Part shown: positions 1-7,919 of the stretch, in pieces | Position numbering within the stretch: position 1 is the first letter of the stretch | Layout: every line of letters starts with the position of its first letter | Origin: an uncultured Ruminococcus sp. | GTDB lineage: Bacteria > Bacillota > Clostridia > Oscillospirales > Ruminococcaceae | DNA length: 11,761 nt | Assembly: GCA_947174085.1 (NCBI GenBank) | Contig: CAMWHN010000036.1 | Location: 1 to 11,761 of the forward strand | Direction: 5' to 3' | Made by a program: the position numbers and the translations under genes | Notes under the pieces: generated by a model | What the model saw: the letters and a program-made list of their open reading frames with translations, nothing else | Databases searched by the model: none | Told to the model about the DNA's origin: nothing

Positions 1-16
1 AACAAGAGCAATGATG

Positions 17-61
17 CTTGGGGCTGTTTCTGAAATTAAAAACAGGCTAAGTGTCTTTTTT
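17..61 (+). terminator. Probable imperfect terminator of an upstream gene
   Basis: CTGTTT (24-29) pairs with AAACAG (40-45) around a 10-nt loop. The stem continues imperfectly outward through G-C and G-T pairs to CTT (17-19) with AAG (49-51), and six T residues follow at 56-61. The hairpin core closely matches the strong terminator at 11500-11534, which supports the reading. No coding sequence can be assigned to bases 1-20. The stem is weaker than the other terminators here, so termination may be partial. Confidence 0.4.
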
Positions 62-63
62 GT

Positions 64-92
64 TGTTTATACAGAAATTTTTAAATTATAAA
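64..92 (+). promoter_or_regulatory. Candidate gltB promoter
   Basis: TTGTTT (64-69) and TATAAA (87-92) are separated by 17 bases, which fits a weak sigma-A promoter. A second TATAAT lies at 115-120 but has no matching -35 box. The whole leader is so AT-rich that chance matches are likely. Between here and the start codon lies a 10-bp AT-only inverted repeat (113-122 with 132-141, 9-nt loop). No riboswitch fold was recognised in the short leader. Confidence 0.3.
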
Positions 93-156
93 AATTTTAA
101 GAAAGGGAGAGCTATATAATAAAAATTTGTATTATTATATAACAATATGGTGATTT

Positions 157-3100
157 ATGATGGATAATTTCAGAAATATGCAAGCATATCCCCAACAAGG
201 ACTGTATCACCCACAGTTTGAGCATGACGCATGTGGTATCGGTGCAGTTGTAAATATGAAAGGTATTCCGTCCAGACGTGTCGTAGATGATGCCTTACAT
301 ATTGTCGAAAATTTAGAACATAGAGCAGGAAAAGACGCAGAGGGAAAAACCGGTGACGGTGTTGGCATTTTATTGCAGATTTCACACGGCTTTTTTTCTA
401 AAATCGCTTCTGAATTGGGAATTATACTCGGTGAAGAAAGAGATTATGGCATTGGCATGTTTTTCTTTCCGCAAGATGAATTAAAACGCCGGCAAGCGAA
501 AAAATTATTTGAGATTATTACCCAAAAAGAAGGCATGGAATTTTTAGGTTGGCGTGAAGTACCGATTGTTCCGGAAGTGTTGGGCGAAATGGCTTTTAAC
601 AGTATGCCTAGTATCTGGCAAGGTTTTATCAAACGTCCAGAACATTGTGAAAAAGGACTTGCTTTTGACAGAATGCTATATATTGCAAGACGTGTATTTG
701 AACAAAGTAACGAAAATACTTATGTAGTATCGCTCTCTAGCAGGACGATTGTTTATAAAGGCATGTTTTTAGTAACAGAATTAAGGCAATTTTTTCCTGA
801 TTTGCAGAATGAAAATTATGAATCTGCTATTGCAACAGTGCATTCAAGATTTAGTACAAATACAACACCAAGTTGGCAAAAAGCACACCCAAATAGATTA
901 ATTGTTCATAATGGTGAAATTAATACTATCACAGGCAATGCCGATAAAATGCTTGCCCGTGAAGAGTCTATAGATTGTGAAATTTTAAAAGAACAAATGC
1001 ATAAATTATTACCAATTGTTGATGTAAATGGCTCTGATTCTGCTAGATTAGATAATACACTTGAATTTATGGTGATGTCTGGTATGCCATTGCCTTTGGC
1101 AGTTATGATTTTAATCCCAGAGCCTTGGAAAAATAATCGTACAATGAGCCGTGAAAAAAAAGATTTTTATCAGTATTATGCTACTATGATGGAACCTTGG
1201 GACGGACCTGCGTCTATTTTATTTTCAGATGGTGATGTCATGGGAGCTGTACTGGATAGAAACGGCTTGCGTCCATCAAGATATTATATTACTGATGACG
1301 GATTTTTGATTTTATCTTCTGAAGTCGGAACTTTAGATTTACCAGCAGAGCATATTTTGCAAAAAGATAGACTGCGCCCCGGAAAAATGCTTTTAGTAGA
1401 TACCAAACAAGGCAGAGTGATTGACGATGAAGAATTAAAAAATAGCTATGCCTGTCGTCAGCCTTATGGCGAATGGCTAGATACAAATCTTGTAAAACTT
1501 CGTCATTTGCATATTCCGAATCATAATATTGAGCATTTTAGTCATGAAAAATTAAGTCAGATGCAAAAAGCATTTGGTTATAGCTATGAAGAAATCAGAA
1601 ATTCTATTTTACCTATGGCACAAGAGGGTGGCGAACCCATTGCTTCTATGGGTGCAGATAATCCGTTACCGTCTTTGTCAAACATGAATCCGCCGTTATT
1701 TGATTATTTCCGGCAGTTATTTGCACAAGTAACCAATCCGCCATTTGATGCGATTCGTGAAGAAGTTGTAACAGATACTAGCATGTATATCGGTTCTGAT
1801 GGTAATTTACTAGAAGAAAAAGCGCAAAACTGTCATGTATTGCGTGTAGATAATCCGATTTTAACAAATACAGATATGCTGAAAATTAAATACATGCAAG
1901 TAGACGGCATGAAAGCAGAAGTAATTCCGATAACTTATTATAAAAATACGTCTTTGAAAAATGCAATTCGGCATTTATTTATCCGTGCAGATAAAGCTTA
2001 TAGAGACGGTGCAAATTTCTTAATTTTATCTGACAGAGATGTTGACGAATATCATGTACCGATTCCGTCATTATTGGCTGTATCTGCATTACAACAGCAT
2101 TTGGTAACTACTAGAAAAAGAACAACTGTTGCATTAATTTTAGAAACTGCCGAACCTCGTGAAGTACATCATTTTGCGACTTTGTTAGGCTATGGCGCAA
2201 GTGCTATTAATCCGTATTTAGCACATGATACGATTAGGGAATTAATAGAAACTGGTGCATTAGACAAAGATTATTATGCCGCTGAATCTGATTATGATAC
2301 TTGTATTTTACACGGCATTGTAAAAATTGCTTCTAAAATGGGTATTTCTACGATTCAGTCTTATCAGGGTTCTAAATTATTTGAAGCAATCGGCGTTAGT
2401 CAAGAAGTCATAGATGAATATTTTACAGGTACTGTTAGCCGTGTCGGCGGTATTACTCTTGCTGAAATTGAAGAACGGGTAGAAGCATTACATTCTTCGG
2501 CATTTGACCCGTTGGAATTAGGTGTTGAAACAGAAGTCGCTAGCACTGGCACACATAAAATGCGCAGTAATCGGGAGGAGCATTTATATAATCCTGAAAC
2601 AATTCATCTGTTACAAAAATCCAGCAGAACTGGTGATTATAATATTTATAAACAATATGCGAAAGCTGTTCATGTAGAGGGCAGAAATATGCAATTGCGT
2701 GATATGCTAGAATTTGTATTCCCAGAAGATGGGGGAATCTCACTTGACGAAGTAGAACCAGTAGAAAGCATTTTAAAAAGATTTAAAACAGGTGCAATGT
2801 CTTATGGGTCTATTTCACAAGAGGCGCATGAAACACTTGCGATTGCTATGAATCGCATTGGCGGTAAATCCAATAGTGGTGAGGGTGGCGAAAGTTCAGA
2901 ACGTATTGCGACTGCTGGTACAAAACATGATTGTAGTTCTGCCATTAAGCAAGTTGCGTCAGGTCGTTTTGGTGTAACTTCTGAATATCTTGTTAGCGCA
3001 AAGGAATTGCAAATTAAATGCGCCCAAGGTGCAAAACCGGGAGAGGGCGGACACTTGCCTTCAGGGAAAGTCTATCCATGGATTGCAAAAACAAGGCATT

Positions 3101-4698
3101 CTACTCCGGGGGTTGGCTTAATTTCACCGCCACCACATCATGATATTTATTCTATTGAAGATTTAGCGCAATTAATTTATGATTTAAAAATGGCGAATGT
3201 CAATGCAAGAATTTCTGTAAAACTTGTTTCAGAAGCCGGTGTCGGCACAGTTGCGGCAGGTGTTGCAAAAGCCGGTGCAGGAGTTGTATTAATTTCTGGC
3301 TATGATGGCGGTACAGGTGCAGCTCCAGCTACTTCGATTCATCATGCAGGATTGCCATGGGAATTAGGTGTTGCAGAAACGCATCAGACATTGTTATTAA
3401 ATAATTTGCGTTCCCGTGTGGTTGTAGAAACAGACGGCAAGTTAATGACTGGTCGTGATGTACTTGTTGCGGCATTATTGGGTGCAGAAGAATATGGCTT
3501 TGCAACTGCACCGTTAGTAACTATGGGCTGTATGATGATGCGTGTTTGTAATTTAGATACTTGCCCAGTTGGCATTGCAACACAAAATCCGGAATTAAGA
3601 AAACGCTTTACAGGCAAACCAGAATATGTAATTAATTTCCTGACGTTTGTAGCGCAAGAACTGCGTGAATATATGGCAAAATTAGGTATTTCTACAGTTG
3701 ATGAATTAATTGGCAGAACGGATTTATTGCGTGTAAAAGAAAATTCTGACATGAGCAAAGCGCATATCATGGATTTAACGGCTTTATTGCATAAAAAAGA
3801 AAATTCGCATTTTAAGCCGGAAGATGCTTATGATTTTCATTTGGAAAATACACTTGATGAAAAAGTATTATTAAAAAAATTATCTCTCACAGGTACAGGC
3901 AATAAGAAAAATTTAGAAGTACATGTGACAAATACAGATAGAACATTTGGTACTATGTTTGGCTCTGCATTGACTAGAAAATTTGGTACGTCTTTAGAAG
4001 ATGATACCTATCATGTCAAATGTATTGGCAGTGGCGGACAAAGTTTTGGGTCTTTTATTCCAAAAGGCTTGACACTAGAACTATGTGGCGATAGTAATGA
4101 TTATTTTGGCAAAGGGTTATCTGGTGGTAATTTAATTGTCTATCCGCCGAAAAATGCATTATTTAACGCAGAGGATAATATTATTATCGGTAACGTTGCG
4201 CTCTATGGTGCGACTAGCGGTAAAGTATTTATTAACGGCATTGCCGGAGAACGTTTTGCAGTAAGAAATTCTGGTGCATATGCTGTTGTAGAGGGTGTAG
4301 GTGACCACGGTTGCGAATATATGACAGGTGGCAGAGTGGTTGTGCTTGGCAGAACTGGTAAAAATTTTGCCGCTGGTATGAGTGGCGGTATTGCCTATGT
4401 TCTGGACGAAGATAGAGATTTATATATGCGCTTAAATAAAGAACTTGTGTATTTACAGGAAGTTACTGAAAAATATGATGTGTTGGAATTAAAACGCATG
4501 ATTGAAGAACATGTTGCGGTAACGGGTTCTAAAAAAGGACAAAGAATTTTAGATAATTTTGCAGGCTATTTGCCGAAATTCAAGAGAATTATGCCTCATG
4601 ACTATGCAAGAATGCGTCAGGCAATTTTGACCATGGAAGAAAAAGGCATGCGCACAGAAGAAGCCGAAATTGAAGCTTTTTATCTGACGGTTAGGTAA
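157..4698 (+). CDS. gltB: Glutamate synthase large (alpha) subunit
   Basis: This subunit takes ammonia from glutamine and transfers it to 2-oxoglutarate, giving two glutamates; reducing power comes from NADPH via GltD. The 1513-residue length is normal for the family. An N-terminal class II glutamine amidotransferase domain starts at Cys26 (HDACGIG), the expected catalytic residue exposed by removal of a short propeptide. Glutamine-site motifs, including RFSTNT and HNGEIN, lie near residues 231-260. A central domain spans roughly 470-790. The FMN synthase domain follows at about 800-1190, with MSYGSIS near 880 and PPPHHD near 991. The 3Fe-4S cysteines are C1125, C1131 and C1136 (CX5CX4C). A GXGXG beta-helix domain closes the protein at about 1265-1470. 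GGTGA (149-153) sits only 3 bases before the first ATG but 6 before the ATG at 160, so the second Met may be the real start. gltD follows after 15 bases. Confidence 0.97.
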   Translation: MMDNFRNMQAYPQQGLYHPQFEHDACGIGAVVNMKGIPSRRVVDDALHIVENLEHRAGKDAEGKTGDGVGILLQISHGFFSKIASELGIILGEERDYGIGMFFFPQDELKRRQAKKLFEIITQKEGMEFLGWREVPIVPEVLGEMAFNSMPSIWQGFIKRPEHCEKGLAFDRMLYIARRVFEQSNENTYVVSLSSRTIVYKGMFLVTELRQFFPDLQNENYESAIATVHSRFSTNTTPSWQKAHPNRLIVHNGEINTITGNADKMLAREESIDCEILKEQMHKLLPIVDVNGSDSARLDNTLEFMVMSGMPLPLAVMILIPEPWKNNRTMSREKKDFYQYYATMMEPWDGPASILFSDGDVMGAVLDRNGLRPSRYYITDDGFLILSSEVGTLDLPAEHILQKDRLRPGKMLLVDTKQGRVIDDEELKNSYACRQPYGEWLDTNLVKLRHLHIPNHNIEHFSHEKLSQMQKAFGYSYEEIRNSILPMAQEGGEPIASMGADNPLPSLSNMNPPLFDYFRQLFAQVTNPPFDAIREEVVTDTSMYIGSDGNLLEEKAQNCHVLRVDNPILTNTDMLKIKYMQVDGMKAEVIPITYYKNTSLKNAIRHLFIRADKAYRDGANFLILSDRDVDEYHVPIPSLLAVSALQQHLVTTRKRTTVALILETAEPREVHHFATLLGYGASAINPYLAHDTIRELIETGALDKDYYAAESDYDTCILHGIVKIASKMGISTIQSYQGSKLFEAIGVSQEVIDEYFTGTVSRVGGITLAEIEERVEALHSSAFDPLELGVETEVASTGTHKMRSNREEHLYNPETIHLLQKSSRTGDYNIYKQYAKAVHVEGRNMQLRDMLEFVFPEDGGISLDEVEPVESILKRFKTGAMSYGSISQEAHETLAIAMNRIGGKSNSGEGGESSERIATAGTKHDCSSAIKQVASGRFGVTSEYLVSAKELQIKCAQGAKPGEGGHLPSGKVYPWIAKTRHSTPGVGLISPPPHHDIYSIEDLAQLIYDLKMANVNARISVKLVSEAGVGTVAAGVAKAGAGVVLISGYDGGTGAAPATSIHHAGLPWELGVAETHQTLLLNNLRSRVVVETDGKLMTGRDVLVAALLGAEEYGFATAPLVTMGCMMMRVCNLDTCPVGIATQNPELRKRFTGKPEYVINFLTFVAQELREYMAKLGISTVDELIGRTDLLRVKENSDMSKAHIMDLTALLHKKENSHFKPEDAYDFHLENTLDEKVLLKKLSLTGTGNKKNLEVHVTNTDRTFGTMFGSALTRKFGTSLEDDTYHVKCIGSGGQSFGSFIPKGLTLELCGDSNDYFGKGLSGGNLIVYPPKNALFNAEDNIIIGNVALYGATSGKVFINGIAGERFAVRNSGAYAVVEGVGDHGCEYMTGGRVVVLGRTGKNFAAGMSGGIAYVLDEDRDLYMRLNKELVYLQEVTEKYDVLELKRMIEEHVAVTGSKKGQRILDNFAGYLPKFKRIMPHDYARMRQAILTMEEKGMRTEEAEIEAFYLTVR

Positions 4699-4713
4699 CA
4701 GGAGGATTGAATT

Positions 4714-6174
4714 ATGGGAAAACCAACTGGATTTTTAGAATATACACGCTGTCAAAACAGAGATGTTCCGGCTTTAGAACGTGTAAAAAATTATGAAGAA
4801 TTACATCAGCCTTTGACAGAAGAATTTCGCAAAGAACAAGCGGCACGGTGTATGGATTGTGGTGTGCCGTTCTGTCAGTCGAATTATGGCTGTCCGTTGC
4901 ATAATGTAATCCCTGAATGGAATGATTTAATTTATCGTGGTGAATTTGATTCGGCAGTAAAAAGATTACTCATGACAAATAATTTTCCGGAATTTACGTC
5001 AAGAGTTTGTCCGGCTTTATGTGAAAATGCTTGTATTTGTAATTTGCATGACTTGCCTGTGACAACAAGAGATAATGAAAATTTTATTATTGAACATGCG
5101 TTTAATTCTGGATTGATGCAGGCAAAACCACCGGCTATGCGCAGTGGAAAACATGTTGCAATTATTGGTTCAGGTTCAGCAGGTCTTGCGGCAGCAGACC
5201 AGTTAAATAAACGTGGTCATCATGTGACTGTTTTTGAACGTTCAGATAGAATCGGCGGTTTATTGATGTATGGAATCCCGAATATGAAATTAGATAAATC
5301 TATAATTGAACGGCGTGTAAAACTCATGCGAGATGAGGGCATTGAATTTAAATTAAATACAGATGTTGGTAAAAATAAAAGTGCGGTTAGTATTTTAAAA
5401 AAATATGATGCAGTAATTTTAGCTTGTGGTGCGTCCCAGCCAAGAGATTTGCAAGTTGCCGGACGTAATGTAAATGGTGTGCATTTTGCGGTAGATTATT
5501 TGACTAGTGCTACTAAAATGTTATTAAATCAGCAAAATCCGGCGGATTCTGAAATTACGGCGAAAAATAAGAAAGTAATTATTGTTGGCGGTGGCGATAC
5601 TGGCAATGACTGTGTTGCCACAGCGATTCGACAGGGAGCTGTTTCTGTGACACAATTAGAAATGAATGCGAAATTACCAGATTCCAGAACAGAAGATAAT
5701 CCATTTCCGGAATGGGCTAGAATTTGCAAAACAGATTACGGTCAGGAAGAAGCCATTGCTGTATTTGGCAATGACCCGAGAATTTATGAAACAACTGTAA
5801 AAGAATGCTATGCGGACGAGAATGGCAATTTAAAAAGCGTTCAGCTTGTAAAAGTCTGGTTTGAAAATAATATGGAAACCGGCAAACCGGAATTACATGA
5901 GGGAGAAACTTGGATAGTTGATGCAGATTTATTAATTATTGCAATTGGATTTCAAGGCGCAGAAGCTTATATTGCAGAAGCTTTTGGTGTGGAGCGTGAT
6001 ACCAGAACTAATATTGCAACGCTTGGGAATAGTCATGCAACTGCTGTGCCAAAATTGTTCACAGCAGGGGATATGCATACAGGGCAATCGCTTGTAGTCC
6101 GTGCCATTGCAGATGGGAGAGCCGTTGCAAAAGAAGTAGATAGTTATCTAATGGGCTATACGAATCTTAATTAA
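4714..6174 (+). CDS. gltD: Glutamate synthase small (beta) subunit, NADPH-dependent
   Basis: This 486-residue flavoprotein oxidises NADPH and passes electrons through FAD and 4Fe-4S clusters to GltB. The N-terminal cluster domain shows C46, C49, C54 and C60 and a second set C99, C103, C107 and C109. The FAD-binding Rossmann motif is G152-x-G154-x-x-G157 (IIGSGSAG). The NADPH-binding motif is G292-x-G294-x-x-G297 (IVGGGDTG). The C-terminal TAGDMHTGQSLVVRAI segment is the usual closing FAD contact. GGAGG at 4701-4705 stands 8 bases before the ATG, so the start is secure. The gene lies 15 bases after gltB with no terminator between them, so the two are co-transcribed as a two-gene operon. Related flavoproteins such as the NADPH-ferredoxin:NAD oxidoreductase NfnB or dihydropyrimidine dehydrogenase N-terminus share this fold, but the adjacent gltB decides the assignment. 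Confidence 0.96.
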   Translation: MGKPTGFLEYTRCQNRDVPALERVKNYEELHQPLTEEFRKEQAARCMDCGVPFCQSNYGCPLHNVIPEWNDLIYRGEFDSAVKRLLMTNNFPEFTSRVCPALCENACICNLHDLPVTTRDNENFIIEHAFNSGLMQAKPPAMRSGKHVAIIGSGSAGLAAADQLNKRGHHVTVFERSDRIGGLLMYGIPNMKLDKSIIERRVKLMRDEGIEFKLNTDVGKNKSAVSILKKYDAVILACGASQPRDLQVAGRNVNGVHFAVDYLTSATKMLLNQQNPADSEITAKNKKVIIVGGGDTGNDCVATAIRQGAVSVTQLEMNAKLPDSRTEDNPFPEWARICKTDYGQEEAIAVFGNDPRIYETTVKECYADENGNLKSVQLVKVWFENNMETGKPELHEGETWIVDADLLIIAIGFQGAEAYIAEAFGVERDTRTNIATLGNSHATAVPKLFTAGDMHTGQSLVVRAIADGRAVAKEVDSYLMGYTNLN

Positions 6175-6189
6175 TTTTAATTAAAATTA
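6172..6189. repeat. 18-bp perfect AT palindrome at the gltD stop codon
   Basis: TAATTTTAATTAAAATTA reads the same on both strands and begins with the gltD TAA stop. It lies 16 bases before the stem of the terminator at 6206. A similar but longer palindrome covers the stop codon of the last ABC gene at 11442-11467. Its function is unknown; an AT-only stem with no unpaired loop would be a weak RNA hairpin. Confidence 0.6.
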
Positions 6190-6205
6190 TATTAATAGTT
6201 TAAAA

Positions 6206-6239
6206 AATAATCTCTGTTTGGCAGGGATTATTTTTTTTT
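6206..6239 (+). terminator. Rho-independent terminator of gltBD
   Basis: AATAATCTCTG (6206-6216) pairs with CAGGGATTATT (6222-6232) over 11 bp with one G-T wobble and a 5-nt loop. A run of nine T residues (6231-6239) follows, overlapping the end of the stem. It starts 32 bases after the gltD stop. Confidence 0.93.
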
Positions 6240-6254
6240 GATGATTTTTACAAA

Positions 6255-6299
6255 TTACTAGTTGACTTTTTAAAAAAAATGTGCTATAATATCTAGTAA
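6255..6299 (+). promoter_or_regulatory. Orphan sigma-A promoter flanked by a 7-bp inverted repeat
   Basis: TTGACT (6262-6267), a 17-base spacer and TATAAT (6285-6290) make the best promoter in the window by consensus. The arms TTACTAG (6255-6261) and CTAGTAA (6293-6299) flank it exactly: one abuts the -35 box and the other covers the expected start near 6297. This is the layout of an operator-controlled promoter. No gene of ordinary size follows. The transcript would run into the antisense strand of the tRNA gene. The only ORF at its start is 11 codons (6299-6334), and nothing supports its translation. Confidence 0.65.
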
Positions 6300-6347
6300 T
6301 GGGACTGTGCCAGAGAGGAGTGATGCTATTTTAATATAAAAAATGAT

Positions 6348-6386
6348 AAAAAAATACACAAGCATTTTAATTTAAAATGCCTGTGT
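6348..6386 (-). terminator. Terminator of the tRNA-Arg gene
   Basis: Read on the minus strand, the arms ACACAGGCATTTT and AAAATGCTTGTGT pair over 13 bp, with one G-T wobble, around a 5-nt loop, and are followed by A and then seven T residues. On the plus strand the same fold has an A-C mismatch and no T run, so it terminates only the minus-strand tRNA transcript. It begins 6 bases beyond the tRNA 3' end. Confidence 0.9.
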
Positions 6387-6392
6387 CGAAAG

Positions 6393-6466
<74 letters not shown>

Positions 6467-6480
6467 ACAAGGTTATATTT

Positions 6481-6509
6481 ATTATAGCATATATTCTTGT
6501 AAATTGCAA
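6481..6509 (-). promoter_or_regulatory. Promoter of tRNA-Arg
   Basis: On the minus strand, TTGCAA (6509-6504) and a perfect TATAAT (6486-6481) are 17 bases apart. The expected start is near 6474, leaving a 5' leader of about 8 bases before the mature tRNA. Confidence 0.85.
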
Positions 6510-6624
6510 GAGGAAATTTTTGTTTTTTTATTTCAACATGTTATTTGTGCATATTGCATGAATCGTTTGTTGAATTAGCATGTTTCCAGCGGAAAAATAC
6601 ACTTCCTGCGTGCAAAATGTTTAA

Positions 6625-6674
6625 AAAAATGTCTAGTTACCATTTTGTAATAAATTTATATTTCAGACATTTTT
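6625..6674. repeat. 10-bp perfect inverted repeat upstream of lacI
   Basis: AAAAATGTCT (6625-6634) and AGACATTTTT (6665-6674) are exact reverse complements separated by 30 bases. The left arm overlaps the first copy of the direct repeat. It could be a pair of regulator half-sites; the wide spacing makes a simple RNA hairpin less likely. Confidence 0.5.
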
Positions 6675-6683
6675 AACGTGAAC

Positions 6684-6715
6684 TTGCATAAAAAATAGAC
6701 ACTATTTTTGTGCAA
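6684..6715. promoter_or_regulatory. Candidate operator: near-palindrome upstream of lacI
   Basis: AAAAATAG (6691-6698) and CTATTTTT (6702-6709) are perfect inverted arms around ACA. The symmetry continues outward after a one-base offset with TTGCA (6684-6688) and TGCAA (6711-6715). It ends 35 bases before the lacI -35 box. LacI-family proteins bind palindromic DNA, but most of their sites centre on CG, so another regulator or a cruciform is possible. Confidence 0.4.
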
Positions 6716-6750
6716 GGTGTTTAAAAAAAGTGAAAGAATGGATTTTTGCA

Positions 6751-6779
6751 TTGACATTTTGCGCTATTTGGTGTATATT
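6751..6779 (+). promoter_or_regulatory. Sigma-A promoter of the lacI-ABC transporter operon
   Basis: A perfect TTGACA (6751-6756), a 17-base spacer and TATATT (6774-6779) place the start near 6786, giving a leader of about 53 bases. No CcpA-type cre site was recognised in or near it. Confidence 0.88.
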
Positions 6780-6838
6780 AATTACAGCAGGCAATCAAAC
6801 TTCGATAAAAGCTTAGTTTAGATGAAGGAGTAATTACA

Positions 6839-7852
6839 GTGGTTTCAATTAAAGACATTGCGGGAGCTTGTGGCGTTTCAACTGCCACTGTAAGTAAAGC
6901 TTTAAATAACCGTGATGATGTCAATCCCGCAACAAAAGAACGTGTACAGGAAGTAGCCAAACAGTTAGGCTATTTGCCAAATGCGATGGCTAGGGCTTTA
7001 AAAACAAAAAAGACTTACAATATCGGCGTTCTTATGGTGGACAAGGCACAAAGTGGTTTGAAACATCATTATTTTGCTTCTATTTTGGATAGCTTTAAAG
7101 TAGTTATGGAACGTAATGGCTATGACTTGACGTTTATCAGTAATCAAATCGGTGAACAGATGTATTCTTATTATGAACATTGCATGTACCGGAATATAGA
7201 TGGCGTACTTGCCGCATGTGTGGATTTTAACACACCAGAAATGCAATTGTTGTTAGAGAGTAAACTCCCAGTAGTTTCGATTGATTATATATCTGATAAT
7301 GGCTATGCAGTCGTTTCAGATAATGGTGACGGTGTTTGTCGTGCAGTGGAATATGCGCTTGCAAAAGGGCATACAGAGATTGCCTATATCTACGGTGAAG
7401 ACGCACAGGTAACAGAAATTCGGAAACAGGCATTCCGGAAAACGCTTGCAACGCATCACTGTGAAATCAGAAATCAGTTTGTTCGTCAGGGGAAATATTT
7501 AAATTCAGAGCTTGCATATCAGCTTACACAGGAACTCCTGACAAATTGCGAACACAGACCAACTTGTATTTTGTATCCAGATGATATTTGTGCAGTCGCT
7601 GGCATTGCGGCAATTACAGATAATCATCTTGAAACTGGAAAAGATATTTCAGTCATTGGGTATGACGGTAATCCTGTATTACAAATGTTACGACCCAAGC
7701 TGACAACAATCTGGCAGGATACGGAAACAATGGGCTTGAAAGCGGCTGAATTAATGATGAAATTGCTTCGTAAGGAGCAAATCCCACAGGCAGAAAAAAT
7801 AATTTATTGTGAAAGCATTCTGCTTGCGGGCGAAACTGTGGCACAGCTATAA
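6839..7852 (+). CDS. LacI-family transcriptional regulator
   Basis: This cytoplasmic DNA-binding protein probably represses or tunes the downstream sugar transporter and its own gene, releasing DNA when it binds the imported sugar or a derivative. The 337-residue length is typical. Residues 2-24 form the helix-turn-helix (SIKDIAGACGVSTATVSKAL). The hinge region has the family signature YLPNAMARAL (about residues 46-55). From about residue 61 (NIGVLMVD) a periplasmic-binding-protein-like effector domain follows, with the usual late motif ISVIGYDGNP and the conserved LTTIWQD segment. The start is GTG at 6839, chosen because AAGGAG (6825-6830) lies 8 bases upstream and the protein then begins MVSIKDIA, as family members do. 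It is followed by the binding-protein gene after 82 bases with no clear terminator. The effector sugar cannot be deduced. Confidence 0.93.
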   Translation: MVSIKDIAGACGVSTATVSKALNNRDDVNPATKERVQEVAKQLGYLPNAMARALKTKKTYNIGVLMVDKAQSGLKHHYFASILDSFKVVMERNGYDLTFISNQIGEQMYSYYEHCMYRNIDGVLAACVDFNTPEMQLLLESKLPVVSIDYISDNGYAVVSDNGDGVCRAVEYALAKGHTEIAYIYGEDAQVTEIRKQAFRKTLATHHCEIRNQFVRQGKYLNSELAYQLTQELLTNCEHRPTCILYPDDICAVAGIAAITDNHLETGKDISVIGYDGNPVLQMLRPKLTTIWQDTETMGLKAAELMMKLLRKEQIPQAEKIIYCESILLAGETVAQL

Positions 7853-7879
7853 TGATAAGCTGAGGCACTTATCCCGTTG

Positions 7880-7908
7880 TTATGATATTTCATGGGGAAA
7901 TATCATAA
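7880..7908 (+). promoter_or_regulatory. 12-bp stem-loop between lacI and the binding-protein gene
   Basis: TTATGATATTTC (7880-7891) and GAAATATCATAA (7897-7908) are perfect complements around ATGGG. No T run follows, so it is not a standard terminator. It lies 10 bases before the Shine-Dalgarno sequence and could protect a processed 5' end of the abundant binding-protein mRNA, or act as a DNA operator. A weak promoter, TTGTTA (7877-7882) and TATCAT (7901-7906) with an 18-base spacer, would overlap it exactly. Confidence 0.6.
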
Positions 7909-7919
7909 GATATATCTTA
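7906..7919. repeat. 14-bp perfect palindrome abutting the binding-protein ribosome binding site
   Basis: TAAGATATATCTTA is fully self-complementary. It overlaps the right arm of the preceding stem-loop by three bases and touches the first A of AAGGAGG (7919-7925). As DNA it could be a dimer-binding site. Confidence 0.5.

Larger units (their letters stand above)
6610..6729 (+). repeat. Direct repeat, two copies 100 bp apart
   Basis: Copy 1 (6610-6629) and copy 2 (6710-6729) share GTGCAA, two variable bases (AA or GG), then TGTTTAAAAAAA. That is 18 of 20 positions identical. The second copy ends 21 bases before the lacI -35 box, where an A-tract could act as an UP element. Confidence 0.6.
6510..6750. 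other. Non-coding control region between tRNA-Arg and lacI
   Basis: No gene is seen here; the longest plausible reading is 14 codons without a ribosome binding site. The stretch holds several symmetric or repeated elements: TTTCC-AGC-GGAAA (6583-6595), a direct repeat with copies exactly 100 bp apart (6610 and 6710), a 10-bp inverted repeat (6625-6634 with 6665-6674), and a near-palindrome at 6684-6715. TGCAA/TTGCA motifs recur throughout. The region lies directly upstream of the lacI promoter, so binding sites for LacI or another regulator are the likeliest content; this is inference. Confidence 0.5.

Noticed and set aside
1..156. Riboswitch or glutamine-sensing leader ahead of gltB
   Set aside because: The leader is short and AT-only in its one inverted repeat, and no conserved motif of a known riboswitch class was recognised.
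3384..3770. Minus-strand open frame of 128 codons inside gltB
   Set aside because: It lies wholly opposite the conserved FMN and iron-sulfur region of gltB and its product resembles no known protein.
6299..6334. Leaderless 11-codon micropeptide behind the orphan promoter
   Set aside because: The reading is too short to judge from one sequence and has no Shine-Dalgarno site; it is kept only as a possibility in the orphan promoter finding.
6580..6624. Small open frame of 14 codons in the lacI control region
   Set aside because: It has no ribosome binding site and overlaps the symmetric control elements.
7854..7873. Terminator right after lacI
   Set aside because: GATAAG and CTTATC form only a 6-bp stem with an 8-nt loop and no T run follows.
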